A DNA stretch of 64,000 nucleotides, taken from assembly GCF_048268525.1 (NCBI RefSeq), contig NZ_JBLWVH010000002.1:127605-191604 (forward strand). The letters are read 5' to 3'. This document shows positions 31,656-41,284 of the stretch, piece by piece (the first letter of the stretch is position 1; every line of letters starts with the position of its first letter). The translations under genes and the position numbers were made by a program. This DNA is from Maricaulis sp048268525 (GTDB lineage Bacteria; Pseudomonadota; Alphaproteobacteria; Caulobacterales; Maricaulaceae). The notes under the pieces are model-generated. The model had not been told where the DNA came from and ran no database searches. It was given only the letters and a program-made list of their open reading frames with translations.

Positions 31656-33545
31656 CTATTCGGCCAGTTTGCGGGCGATCCAGTCATCGACCAGCTCTTC
31701 CAGCAAGGTCAGCGGGATCGAACCATTGGTCAGCACGATGTCATGGAATTCGCCATAGCTGAAATCATCGCCCAGCTGATCCATGGCGCGCTGGCGCAGG
31801 TCGAGAATGGTCAGCATGCCGACCTTGTAGGACACCGCCTGACCGGGCCAGACCATGTAGCGACGGACCTCGTTGACGATGTCGCCTTCCGGCATCGGCG
31901 TGGTGGCGAGCATGTAGTCGACCGCCTCCTGTTCGCTCCATTGCAGGTGATGGATGCCGGTGTCGACGACCAGGCGGGCGGCGCGGAAGACCTCATAGGA
32001 GAGGCGGCCGAAGTCCTGGTAGGGATCGGTGAAGAAGCCCATGTCCTTGCCGAGATTCTCGGCATACAGCGCCCAGCCTTCGCCATAGGCGGAATACCAC
32101 TGCAGGCGCTGGAACATCGGCGCGTTCTCCAGCTCCTGGGCCAGCGAGGACTGGAAATGGTGACCCGGTGCGCCCTCGTGATAGGCGAGGGATTCCATCA
32201 GATAGGTCGGATTGTCACGCATGTTGGCGAGATTGACGTAATAGGCGCCCGGTCGCGTGCCATCGAGGGAACCCGGCTCGTAGAAGGCCCCGGTCGCCGT
32301 CGTGATCCGGTATTCCTCAACCGCACGAACATCGAGTTCCGCTCGCGGAAGCTGACCGAAATATTGCGGAGCGACTTCGCTGATCTGGTCGATCATCGCT
32401 GCCGACTCGGACAGATAGCGCTGCCGGCCTTCCTCAGTGTCTTCGTAGTAGAACTCGTCGCTTGTGCGCAGGTGCTCGAAGAACTCCAGCAGGGTGCCTT
32501 CAAACCCGACCGTTTCCATGATCGCCCGCATCTCGCCATGGATGCGCTCGACCTCGTCCAGACCCGTCTGGTGGATCTGGTCCGCCGTCATGTCCGCCCG
32601 GGTCGTGTAATTCATCAGCTGGCTGCGATAATAGGCCTCGCCCTCGGGCAGCGCCCAGGCGCCATTGATGGCATCGCCGGCCATGTCGGCATGCGTTTCC
32701 ATGGTCGCGATCAGGTGGTCATAGGCCGGGCCGACGCTCGTCAGGAGCGCAGCCTGAGCGCGGTCCAGCAGGTCCTGGCGCGCTTCATCTTCTATCTCGA
32801 GTTCACCGATCTTGGCCTGGAAGTCAGCCCAGAGCGGGGAATCCTCTCCACTGTCGTCAAACGGTGCGCCGGTGACGAAGCGCTGTGCGGCTTCGATGAT
32901 GATCGGATAGGCAAATGCGGGTGCCAGGACGCCCTGTTGCGCCCGGTCGTCGGCCTGCTGGGTCGCGGTGTTGAGCACATCACCCATTCCCTGGAGACGG
33001 CTGACATAGGCTTCGGCGTGCTCGACAGACTCGACCCGGTGATAGCCGATCATGGTCGAGGCGAGGCCGGTGTGAGGGCCGAAGAAGGACGAGTAGACGT
33101 AGCCGTGATCCCAGAATTCCGATTGCTGGGCATTGTTCTCGGTGATGAATTCGGCAAAGCGCCAGGTGACCTGGGCCTCGGGAGTCAGGGCGTCATAGTC
33201 GAAATTCTCTTGCATGTAGCGCTGACGTGCTGCGGCGCGCTCCAGGCCATCGCGATAGGCTTGCTCGCTCGGGTCATCCCAGCGGCCATAGGCGTCGAGA
33301 TCGTCGATCATGCCGAGATAGGTCTGACCGATCGGCGAATAGGCCATTTCCGCCTCGAATTCCTGCTGGAACCAGGCGTAAAGGCGTTCCGTCTCGGTCT
33401 GCTCGCTCGCGGCGGCCGGTTCGGACCCTGTCTCGGCAACCGGCGGATTCGCGGTCGCGGCAGCGGTTTCAGTTTCGTCGGCCGGCGTGCAAGCGCCTGC
33501 CAGGACAAGGGCGCTCGCGCTGGCGAGCAGAAGGTGAAGGCGCAT
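31656..33545 (-). CDS. DUF885 family lipoprotein (copy C)
   Basis: A 629-residue paralogue beginning MRLHLLLASASALVLAGAC, a lipoprotein signal. The ATG at 33543-33545 is used; a longer in-frame reading back to 33914 lacks a signal and overlaps fliQ. Motifs YHEGAPGHHFQ, AYGEGWALYAENLGKDMG and WPGQAVSYKVGM match copies A and B. It is closer to copy B than to A by eye (shared LYAE.LGKDMG). It is divergent from fliQ with 112 bases between starts. Confidence 0.85.
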   Translation of the reverse strand: MRLHLLLASASALVLAGACTPADETETAAATANPPVAETGSEPAAASEQTETERLYAWFQQEFEAEMAYSPIGQTYLGMIDDLDAYGRWDDPSEQAYRDGLERAAARQRYMQENFDYDALTPEAQVTWRFAEFITENNAQQSEFWDHGYVYSSFFGPHTGLASTMIGYHRVESVEHAEAYVSRLQGMGDVLNTATQQADDRAQQGVLAPAFAYPIIIEAAQRFVTGAPFDDSGEDSPLWADFQAKIGELEIEDEARQDLLDRAQAALLTSVGPAYDHLIATMETHADMAGDAINGAWALPEGEAYYRSQLMNYTTRADMTADQIHQTGLDEVERIHGEMRAIMETVGFEGTLLEFFEHLRTSDEFYYEDTEEGRQRYLSESAAMIDQISEVAPQYFGQLPRAELDVRAVEEYRITTATGAFYEPGSLDGTRPGAYYVNLANMRDNPTYLMESLAYHEGAPGHHFQSSLAQELENAPMFQRLQWYSAYGEGWALYAENLGKDMGFFTDPYQDFGRLSYEVFRAARLVVDTGIHHLQWSEQEAVDYMLATTPMPEGDIVNEVRRYMVWPGQAVSYKVGMLTILDLRQRAMDQLGDDFSYGEFHDIVLTNGSIPLTLLEELVDDWIARKLAE

Positions 33546-33657
33546 GGCTGGATATTCCCCGTTTACCAGAATTGACCATTTCTTAACGCTGCTGGAGCAT
33601 GCGTAAACATAATTAACCGTAAGACCGATTCTCCCCGCTCGTGCTGAGGCGAGACCC

Positions 33658-33921
33658 GTGACCGGACCTGAAGTTCTCGATTTTGCAAGGGAAGCCATCT
33701 GGCTCATGCTTGCCATGGCAGCCCCGATCATGCTGGTCGGTTTGGCCGTGGGTGTCACGATCGCCTTGTTCCAGGCTTTGACGCAAGTGCAGGAAATGAC
33801 GTTGGTTTTCGTTCCGAAAATCATCGCAATCTTCATTGCCTTGTTGCTGTTCCTGCCTTTGATGGGTGGTTTGATGGCCGGCTTCATGGCGATGATTTTC
33901 GACCGGATCGCCAACCCATGA
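33658..33921 (+). CDS. fliQ: Flagellar export apparatus protein FliQ
   Basis: An 87-residue protein with two membrane helices (residues about 14-38 and 52-78), part of the export gate with FliP and FliR. Motifs AAPIMLVGLAVGVTIALFQA and TQVQEMTLVFVPKI are family hallmarks. The start is GTG at 33658, with a GAGGCGAG ribosome site. It overlaps fliR by four bases. The 112-base upstream gap has TTAA-like words (33583, 33613), but none with CtrA spacing. Confidence 0.95.
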   Translation: MTGPEVLDFAREAIWLMLAMAAPIMLVGLAVGVTIALFQALTQVQEMTLVFVPKIIAIFIALLLFLPLMGGLMAGFMAMIFDRIANP

Positions 33922-34670
33922 TCCCTGAACTCCCCGCGCTGGTTTACGCGGCCGGGCTGGTGTTCGCGCGGCTCGGGGCGATCCTGATGTTGCTGCCGGG
34001 TTTTGGCGAACCCTCGATTCCGGTCCGGTTCCGGCTCGCCTTCGCCCTCCTTTTCTGTCTGATCCTGGGCCCGATCATCGCCCCGTCACTGCCGGCCATG
34101 CCGGAGCAGCCGCTGGCAATGGCGGGCATCGTGATGAGCGAGCTGATCATCGGGCTGATGATCGGTGCGGTCGCCCGTATCTTCATGTCCACAGCAGCGG
34201 TCGCCGGTCAGGTGATCGGCATGCAGTCGGGCCTTGCCATGGCCCAGTCGTTCGATCCGTCCCAGGGCGCGCAAGGGGCCCTGATCTCGACCTTCCTCAA
34301 CCTGACCTTCCTGATGCTTCTGTTGGCGACCAACACCCACCACATGCTGCTGCAGATGGCGGCCAACTCCTACCAGGTGTTTGATCCGGGCAGCATGCCG
34401 TCCTTGACCGATGCCGCCGACTGGGCGTTGAGCGCCTTTGTCGATGCCTTCCGGATCGGGGTGCAGCTGGCCTCGCCGCTGATCATGTACGGCCTGCTTT
34501 TCTATCTGGCGCTTGGCGTACTGTCGCGCTTGATGCCGCAGGCACAGATCTTCTTTATCGCTATGCCGTCGAATATCATGATTGGCCTGTTCATCCTCAC
34601 CATTGCGCTCGGCGCGATGAGTGCGGTCTGGCTGGAGCGCATGCAGCGTTTCGCCATGGACATGAACTGA
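33918..34670 (+). CDS. fliR: Flagellar export apparatus protein FliR
   Basis: A 250-residue polytopic membrane protein of the export gate. It has about six hydrophobic helices and the motifs ARLGAILMLLPGFGEPSIPVRFRL, MQSGLAMAQSFDPSQGAQ and LGVLSRLMPQAQIFFIAMP. It starts at the fliQ stop (ATGA overlap) and is followed 15 bases later by flhB. Normal length and no sign of damage. Confidence 0.95.
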   Translation: MIPELPALVYAAGLVFARLGAILMLLPGFGEPSIPVRFRLAFALLFCLILGPIIAPSLPAMPEQPLAMAGIVMSELIIGLMIGAVARIFMSTAAVAGQVIGMQSGLAMAQSFDPSQGAQGALISTFLNLTFLMLLLATNTHHMLLQMAANSYQVFDPGSMPSLTDAADWALSAFVDAFRIGVQLASPLIMYGLLFYLALGVLSRLMPQAQIFFIAMPSNIMIGLFILTIALGAMSAVWLERMQRFAMDMN

Positions 34671-34685
34671 GAAGGCTGAAGAGGC

Positions 34686-35777
34686 ATGGCCGAAGGCGAA
34701 GACGACAGCCAGAAAACGGAAGAGCCGACCCAGCGGCGGCTGGATGACGCGCGCAAGAAGGGCGATGTCGCCAAGTCGCAGGAGATTCCCGGCTGGTTCG
34801 TGCTGGCGGCGGGGCTGGCCCTGTTGAGCTTCATTTTCCCGATGATGTCGCGGGCGCTGGCCGGCAATCTGGAAGTCTTCTTCGAGCAACCACACGATTT
34901 TGCCATCAACCCCGGGGCCATGATGGGCCTGATGCAGTCTGTGGCATGGCAGGTGGTCGCCATTGTAGGGCTGCCGATCGGCGCGCTGGCCTTCGCCGGT
35001 TTTGCCGGGCACTACATCCAGCAGGGCATGCTGTTCACCACCGAGAAAATCCAGCCCAAGCTGAGCAAGCTCAATCCGATCGAGGGCTTCAAACGGAATT
35101 TCGGACCGCAGGGCCTGGCCAATTTTCTCAAGGGCGTCGGCAAGATGGCGCTTGTGGCCGTCGCGGCCTTCCTGGTCATCTATCCCAAGCGGGAAATCCT
35201 GGCCGGCCTGCCGGCGCTGGATATCGGCTCCCTGCTGTCGCTGGTACGCCAGGGTGCGATCGAACTGCTGCTGGCGGCGCTGACGGTTTATGCGGTCATT
35301 GCCGGCCTGGACTATATATTCCAGCGTCAGAGCTTCATGAAGCGCAACCGGATGTCGCGACGCGAGATCAAGGACGAGATGAAGCAGTCCGAGGGCGACC
35401 CGCAGATCCGGGCGAAACTGCGTCAGCTGCGTCAGGAACGCTCCCAGCGGCGCATGATGACCAAGGTCCCGGACGCGACCGTCGTCGTCACAAACCCCAC
35501 CCACTATGCCATCGCGCTGCATTATGTGCAGGGTGAGACCCCGGCGCCGGTCTGTGTCGCCAAGGGCGTGGACGAGGTCGCATTGCGCATCCGTGAACTG
35601 GCCGAAGAGCACAGCGTCCCCATCGTCGAAGACCCGCCGCTGGCGCGTGCCCTGCACGCCACCGCGGATCTTGACGAGGAAATTCCCACCGAGCACTTCC
35701 AGGCCGTGGCGAAAGTCGTCGGCTACGTCCTGTCTATCTCGCAGGGGCGGCGCGCACGATACCGCCCGAGCGAGTAG
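34686..35777 (+). CDS. flhB: Flagellar export switch protein FlhB
   Basis: A 363-residue protein controlling the substrate switch from rod/hook to filament proteins. It begins MAEGEDDSQKTEEPTQRRLDDARKKGDV, the FlhB N-terminal signature, followed by four membrane helices. The cytoplasmic domain contains the autocleavage motif NPTH at residues 270-273, in VVVTNPTHYAIALHY, and LARALHATADLDEEIP. It is last of the fliQ-fliR-flhB operon; cckA starts 39 bases downstream. Confidence 0.96.
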   Translation: MAEGEDDSQKTEEPTQRRLDDARKKGDVAKSQEIPGWFVLAAGLALLSFIFPMMSRALAGNLEVFFEQPHDFAINPGAMMGLMQSVAWQVVAIVGLPIGALAFAGFAGHYIQQGMLFTTEKIQPKLSKLNPIEGFKRNFGPQGLANFLKGVGKMALVAVAAFLVIYPKREILAGLPALDIGSLLSLVRQGAIELLLAALTVYAVIAGLDYIFQRQSFMKRNRMSRREIKDEMKQSEGDPQIRAKLRQLRQERSQRRMMTKVPDATVVVTNPTHYAIALHYVQGETPAPVCVAKGVDEVALRIRELAEEHSVPIVEDPPLARALHATADLDEEIPTEHFQAVAKVVGYVLSISQGRRARYRPSE

Positions 35778-35816
35778 ACTTCCTGCAAGCAGTCCTGATT
35801 CGCGCCGGAGAGCCGC

Positions 35817-38378
35817 ATGGTCGACACGTCCCCTACGCCCCCGCAAGTTGATGCCGAGACCGGGCAAAAGCGGTTCTGGTCGAAACCGGCCGCACGAGTG
35901 GCGTTCTGGGTCTGCGGCGGCATCGCGGTCGCTGCGGCAGCCGTGGCGCTGATCGGTGCTGGCCAGGATGGCGGGCATGGCCTTGTCTACCTGTTCGGCC
36001 TCGCGGTCATTGCGGTGTTGATCCTGTTCGCCATCGCAGCCGGTGAAGCGGCCGGTCAGACCATGCGCCGCCAGGTCGCGCGCAACACGGCACCGACCAC
36101 CGCAGAACTGGGCTATGCGGCGATGGACGGTTTTCCGGATCCGGTCCTGATCTCGGACCAGCGAGGCGCGGCGCGCTGGGCCAATGCGGCTTATCGTGAA
36201 CTGTCCCGCCAGGCCGGCGGCTTCGGTCAGAGTTTCGGCCTGCCGACCGTTGACCGCCTGTGGGCCGGGTCCGGTGGCGGGGACGGCACGGTCTATCGGC
36301 TGGCCCGCTCGGCGGCCCGCGGCGAGGTCGCCCGCGAACTCCTCCCGCCGCTCGACCTGGGCGAGCATGGTGTTCGCCGTTTCAATCTGGAAGCCGCACC
36401 ACAGGACGACGGCCTCATCCTGTGGCGCCTGTCGCCCCAGGGAGACGGCGATAGCAGTGTGTCCGGGGCCCTGTCAGACTGGTCCCAGCATGCGCCAGTG
36501 GCGCTCTTCTCACTGCGTCCCAGTGGTGATGTGCCGATGGCCAATGCGACCTTGCGGGACTGGTTGGGCCTGGGCGAGGGCGCGGCCCTGCCGCCTTTGA
36601 AAGACATGCTGACGGGCGATGGTGCCCGGCGCGTCCTGCAGACCAGGGGCGGTGAAGGTGTGGCCCGCATCGATGCCCGATTGAAGGCGCGCGACGGTAT
36701 CGAGAGCCCGGTGGCGATTGCGGTCGAATGGGCGCCGGGCGAACCGGCAGCAGGCCGTGCGGTCATGTATGGCCTGTCAGTTACCGGCGCGCCTCCGGGC
36801 GTCGCCCAGGCTATGGCGGACGGTGCGATATCGGAGGCCCGACCGGCGGGCCGCACCCTGGATGACATGTTCGGCAACGCGCCTTTCGGTGTCGTCCGTC
36901 TCGATGGTGCCGACCCGGAAACCGCGATGATCGAGGACGTCAATCCGGCCCTGGTCCAGCTGTCTGGCGGCAAGGCGCTGCCCGGCATCAAGTTCTGCGA
37001 CCTGTTCAACTGGGAGGATGGTCGCTCGCCGACCGACGCTTTCGCGGCAGCGATGGCCGGCAGCAGCGATCCGGCCGAAGCCCGCATCGATCGGGAAGAC
37101 AAGGGTGTCTATGTCCACCTGGCCTTCGCCCCGGCGCGCGGTGGCAAGCGGGTCGCCTATGTCATCGACGTGACGGCCTGGAAAGAGCTGGAGCGCCAGT
37201 TCAGCCAGGCCAACAAGATGCAGGCGGTCGGCCAGCTGGCCGGCGGCGTCGCCCACGACTTCAACAATCTGCTGACTGCAGTCCGGCTCAATTGCGACGA
37301 GCTGCTGAACCGCCACCCGGTCGGCGATCCGGACTATTCCGAGCTGCAATCGATCAACCAGACCGTTGCTCGCGCCGCAGGTCTGGTGCGCAAGCTGCTG
37401 GCCTTTTCGCGCAAGCAGACCTTCCGCATGGAGACGCTGGAGATCGGTGACCTGCTGTCGGATGTCTCGGTCCTGCTGCGCCAGATCGTCGAGGAGACGG
37501 TCCGGCTGGATATCAAGCATGGTCGCGACCTGCCGCTGATCAAGGCCGACAAGGGCCAGCTGGAAACGGCGATCATCAATCTCGCTGCCAATGCCCGCGA
37601 CGCCATGCGCGACAATGGCGGTGGTTCGCTGGTGGTGAAGACCGCCCGCGTCGACGCCGACACAGTGCGCAGTGCGGGGGCCCCCAACCCGCGCGAGGGT
37701 GACTGGCTGGCCATTGCGGTGACCGATGAGGGTCACGGCATGGACAAGGCGACGATGGAGAAGATTTTCGAGCCCTTCTTCACCACCAAGGAGGCGGGCA
37801 AGGGCACGGGTCTGGGGCTCGCCACCGTCTATGGCATCGTCAAACAGTCCGGCGGTTTCCTGTTTGCCGACAGTGAGGTGGGCAAGGGCACGACCTTCAC
37901 CATCTACCTGCCCGGCCACGAGCCGACCGAGGAGGAAACCAGCGAGCTCGAGCAGGCCGAAGTCGCCAAGACGGTCGAGAAGGCGCCCGCCGACCTGTCC
38001 GGTCGTGGTCGCATCCTGCTGGTCGAAGACGAGGACGCTGTCCGCCAGATCGCTGCCAAGACCTTGGTCAAGCGCGGCTATGACGTGGTCGAGGCGTGCG
38101 ACGGCGAAGAGGCCTATGAAATCCTCGAGGATGACGAGGAGGGGTTCGACCTGATGATCTCCGACGTCGTCATGCCGGGCCTCGACGGTCCGGGCCTGCT
38201 CAAGAAGGCCCGCGACATGCTGGGCGACACCCGCGTCGTCTTCATCTCCGGCTATGCCGCCGAGCAATTCTCCGAAACCCTGTCCCAGGAACAGGACGTG
38301 TCCTTCCTGCCCAAGCCGTTCACGCTGACCCAGCTGGCCGAGAAGGTGAAGGAAGAACTGGGTCAGAAGGGCGAATAG
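35817..38378 (+). CDS. cckA: Cell-cycle hybrid histidine kinase CckA
   Basis: An 853-residue membrane hybrid kinase. Two helices lie at about residues 27-49 and 55-76, followed by PAS-like sensor regions (about 100-210 and 335-455). The phosphoacceptor is His480 in GGVAHDFNNLL. The ATPase domain has the N box LAANARDAMRD, G1 DEGHGMD, F box FEPFFTTKEAGKGTGLGL. The receiver domain has ILLVEDEDAVRQIA and phospho-acceptor Asp783 in LMISDVVMPGLDG. In Caulobacter CckA phosphorylates CtrA and CpdR through ChpT and sets the cell cycle. The start follows GGAGAG. It lies directly after the flagellar export genes, which CtrA controls. Confidence 0.93.
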   Translation: MVDTSPTPPQVDAETGQKRFWSKPAARVAFWVCGGIAVAAAAVALIGAGQDGGHGLVYLFGLAVIAVLILFAIAAGEAAGQTMRRQVARNTAPTTAELGYAAMDGFPDPVLISDQRGAARWANAAYRELSRQAGGFGQSFGLPTVDRLWAGSGGGDGTVYRLARSAARGEVARELLPPLDLGEHGVRRFNLEAAPQDDGLILWRLSPQGDGDSSVSGALSDWSQHAPVALFSLRPSGDVPMANATLRDWLGLGEGAALPPLKDMLTGDGARRVLQTRGGEGVARIDARLKARDGIESPVAIAVEWAPGEPAAGRAVMYGLSVTGAPPGVAQAMADGAISEARPAGRTLDDMFGNAPFGVVRLDGADPETAMIEDVNPALVQLSGGKALPGIKFCDLFNWEDGRSPTDAFAAAMAGSSDPAEARIDREDKGVYVHLAFAPARGGKRVAYVIDVTAWKELERQFSQANKMQAVGQLAGGVAHDFNNLLTAVRLNCDELLNRHPVGDPDYSELQSINQTVARAAGLVRKLLAFSRKQTFRMETLEIGDLLSDVSVLLRQIVEETVRLDIKHGRDLPLIKADKGQLETAIINLAANARDAMRDNGGGSLVVKTARVDADTVRSAGAPNPREGDWLAIAVTDEGHGMDKATMEKIFEPFFTTKEAGKGTGLGLATVYGIVKQSGGFLFADSEVGKGTTFTIYLPGHEPTEEETSELEQAEVAKTVEKAPADLSGRGRILLVEDEDAVRQIAAKTLVKRGYDVVEACDGEEAYEILEDDEEGFDLMISDVVMPGLDGPGLLKKARDMLGDTRVVFISGYAAEQFSETLSQEQDVSFLPKPFTLTQLAEKVKEELGQKGE

Positions 38379-38488
38379 CTGCGACCAAACCCGCCAATGG
38401 GCGTCGCCGATCCGCAGTTTGCGGGCTGACAATTCGGGTGAGATGTCCATAAAGGTGGCAAACGCGCGCGCTCGCGCGCCTCAAGCAC

Positions 38489-41284
38489 ATGCGGACCCTC
38501 ATGGAAAAGACCTTCAACCCGAACGACGCCGAAACCCGGATCTATCAGGCTTGGGAAGACAGCGGGGCTTTCCAGCCAAAAGATGACGACAATGCCGAGG
38601 CTTTCTCGATCGTCATTCCGCCGCCCAATGTCACCGGTCGCCTGCATATCGGTCACGCGCTGAACAACACGCTTCAGGACGTGCTGGTCCGCTACAAGCG
38701 CATGCTGGGCTGTTCGGTTCTGTGGCAGCCGGGTACCGACCATGCCGGCATCGCCACCCAGATGGTGGTCGAGCGCCAGCTGGCCGCAGAAGGCAATATC
38801 TCCCGCGCCGATATGGGTCGCGACGCCTTCATCGAGCGGGTCTGGGAATGGAAAGAGGAAAGCGGCGGCGCCATCATGCAGCAGCTGCGCCGCCTCGGCG
38901 CCACCTGCGACTGGTCCCGCGAACGTTTCACCCTGGACGAGGGCCTGTCCAAGGCCGTCCTCAAGGTCTTTGTGGAATTGCACCAGCAGGGCCTGATTTA
39001 TCGCGATAAACGCCTGGTGAACTGGGATCCGCATTTCCAGACCGCCATCTCCGATCTTGAGGTCGAGAACCGCGAAACCCAAGGCCATTTCTGGCATTTC
39101 GCCTATCCGCTGGCCGATGGCTCCGGTGAGCTGGTCGTTGCCACCACCCGCCCGGAAACTGTGCTCGGTGACAGCGCCGTCGCCGTCCATCCGGACGATG
39201 AGCGCTATCAGCACCTGATCGGCAAGATGATCCGTCTGCCCATCGCCGACGTGGAAATCCCGATTGTCGCCGACGAGCATGCCGATCCGGAGCAGGGTAC
39301 CGGCTGTGTGAAAATCACCCCGGCGCACGATTTTAACGATTTCGAGGTCGGCAAGCGCAATGACCTGCCCAAGGTCAATATTCTCGACCGGCAGGCCCGC
39401 CTCTTGAGCGAAGATGACGGCACAGGCGGTTTTGATCGCATTCCCGCTGAATGGCGCGGCATGGACCGTTTCGAGGCCCGCAAGGCGCTGGTCGCGAAGA
39501 TGGAGGAGCTGGGCCTCCTCCGCGAAGTCGAGGACAAGACCATCCAGCAGCCCTATGGCGACCGCTCCGGCGTCGTCATCGAGCCCTGGCTGACCGACCA
39601 GTGGTATGTGAATGCCGGCGAGCTGGCCAGGGACGCCATCGCCGCTGTCGAGGATGGCCGCACCACCTTCCATCCCAAGACCTGGGAAAAGACCTATTTC
39701 GAATGGATGCGCAATATCCAGCCCTGGTGCATCTCCCGCCAGCTCTGGTGGGGGCATCGCGTGCCGGCCTGGTATGGGCCTCTGAGCAATTCAGACGGAT
39801 ACGCGGATAGCGTCAACCACCACGCAAAGTTCTTCGTGGGCCTCGACGAGGCTGACGTTTTACGGCAGGCATCTGACTACTACGGTTCGGATGTCGAAGT
39901 CGCTTTCGGCGAGAACTCGCTGGGAGTTGGAAGTACTGATGCAAGCGGCAGGGATGTGCTTCAAAAAGCGGTGCTGTCCCAAGACCCCGACGTCCTCGAC
40001 ACCTGGTTCTCCTCCGCGCTCTGGCCTTTCTCGACGCTGGGCTGGCCGGACGACACGCCGGAGATGGTCGAGCGCTATTACCCGACTTCGGTGCTGATCA
40101 CCGCTTTTGACATCATCTTCTTCTGGGTTGCCCGGATGATGATGCAGGGCCTCCACTTCATGAAGGTCGCGCCCTTCAAGGATGTCTATATCCACGCCCT
40201 CGTCCGCGACGAGAACGGGCAGAAAATGTCCAAGTCCAAGGGCAATGTGATCGACCCGCTGGAGCTGATCGACGAATACGGTGCCGATGCCGTGCGCTTC
40301 ACCCTGGCCGCCCAAGCCGGGCAGGGCCGCGATATCCGCATGTCCAAGGAACGCGTTGAAGGCTATCGCAATTTCGGCACCAAGCTGTGGAATGCGGCGC
40401 GTTTCTGCGAGATGAATGAATGCGTCGTGCCGGACGGGTATGACCCGAAATCCGTCACCCAGACCGTCAATAAATGGATCCTGTCGGAGGCCGCCCAGGC
40501 GGTCGAGGCGATCAATGCCGGGCTCGACACCTACCGCTTCAACGACGCCGCTGCGGCCGCCTATCGCTTTGTGTGGAATGTGTTCTGCGACTGGCATCTG
40601 GAATTTGCCAAGCCGCTCTTCAATGGCGAGGACGAGGCCGCCAAGGCCGAGACGCGGGCGACCACCGCCTTCGTGCTCGATCAGGCCCTGAAAATGCTCC
40701 ACCCCTTCATGCCCTTCGTCACCGAGGAGTTGTGGCAGCAGACCGGCACGCGCGACACCCAGCTCATCATCGCCGACTGGCCGCAGCTGGACGGTCTCCA
40801 GAATGTCGATGCCACGGCCGAGATGGACTGGCTGATCAATCTGGTCACCGATATCCGCCGCCTGCGTGCCGAGATGAACATCCCGGCTGGCGCGAAACTG
40901 TCGCTGGTCGCGGTCGGAGCTGACGCCGAAGTGGCGGATCGTTTGGCTCGCCATGACGCGCTGATCCAGCGCATGGCCCGCCTGGCCTCGATCGAGACCG
41001 CAGACACCGTCCCGCCGGCCTCGGCCCAGACCGTTCTGGGCACCACCACCCTGGCCCTGCCGTTGGAAGGCGTCATCGATTTCGGTGCCGAAAAAGACCG
41101 CCTCGCCAAGGAAGTCGCCAAGCTGGACGGAGAGATCGGCCGGCTCGAAAAGAAGCTCGGCAATGAGCGTTTCGTCGCCAATGCGCCGGCCGAGGTCGTC
41201 GCTGAACAGCGCGAAAAGCTCACCGACTATGCCGGCCAGAAAGCCAAGATGGCCGAAGCCCTGGCCCGGCTCGAGGCGATGTGA
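38489..41284 (+). CDS. valS: Valine--tRNA ligase
   Basis: A 931-residue class Ia synthetase charging tRNA-Val. Motifs are PPPNVTGRLHIGHALNNT (HIGH) and the KMSKSKGN loop (KMSKS). The editing domain and anticodon-binding domain are complete, and the C-terminal coiled coil ends LEKKLGNERFVANAPAEVV. The start could be ATG 38489 or 38501 (MEKTFNPND); neither has a clear ribosome site. A segment at 39780-39975, between VPAWYG and SQDPDVLDTWFSS, is longer than in many homologues and uses more A/T and rarer codons (TTA, AGG, GGA) than its flanks. Confidence 0.96.
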   Translation: MRTLMEKTFNPNDAETRIYQAWEDSGAFQPKDDDNAEAFSIVIPPPNVTGRLHIGHALNNTLQDVLVRYKRMLGCSVLWQPGTDHAGIATQMVVERQLAAEGNISRADMGRDAFIERVWEWKEESGGAIMQQLRRLGATCDWSRERFTLDEGLSKAVLKVFVELHQQGLIYRDKRLVNWDPHFQTAISDLEVENRETQGHFWHFAYPLADGSGELVVATTRPETVLGDSAVAVHPDDERYQHLIGKMIRLPIADVEIPIVADEHADPEQGTGCVKITPAHDFNDFEVGKRNDLPKVNILDRQARLLSEDDGTGGFDRIPAEWRGMDRFEARKALVAKMEELGLLREVEDKTIQQPYGDRSGVVIEPWLTDQWYVNAGELARDAIAAVEDGRTTFHPKTWEKTYFEWMRNIQPWCISRQLWWGHRVPAWYGPLSNSDGYADSVNHHAKFFVGLDEADVLRQASDYYGSDVEVAFGENSLGVGSTDASGRDVLQKAVLSQDPDVLDTWFSSALWPFSTLGWPDDTPEMVERYYPTSVLITAFDIIFFWVARMMMQGLHFMKVAPFKDVYIHALVRDENGQKMSKSKGNVIDPLELIDEYGADAVRFTLAAQAGQGRDIRMSKERVEGYRNFGTKLWNAARFCEMNECVVPDGYDPKSVTQTVNKWILSEAAQAVEAINAGLDTYRFNDAAAAAYRFVWNVFCDWHLEFAKPLFNGEDEAAKAETRATTAFVLDQALKMLHPFMPFVTEELWQQTGTRDTQLIIADWPQLDGLQNVDATAEMDWLINLVTDIRRLRAEMNIPAGAKLSLVAVGADAEVADRLARHDALIQRMARLASIETADTVPPASAQTVLGTTTLALPLEGVIDFGAEKDRLAKEVAKLDGEIGRLEKKLGNERFVANAPAEVVAEQREKLTDYAGQKAKMAEALARLEAM

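Noticed and set aside
33583..33616. CtrA box before fliQ
   Set aside because: TTAA words occur at 33583 and 33613 but no pair has the seven-base spacer. Other control is possible.
31656..33914. Longer reading of DUF885 copy C starting at 33914
   Set aside because: The extension lies antisense to fliQ and lacks a signal; ATG 33545 opens directly on a lipoprotein signal peptide.
34086..36368. 760-codon open frame on the minus strand across fliR, flhB and the start of cckA
   Set aside because: It lies opposite three well-recognised genes and encodes a His/Arg/Gln-rich sequence typical of antisense GC-rich frames.
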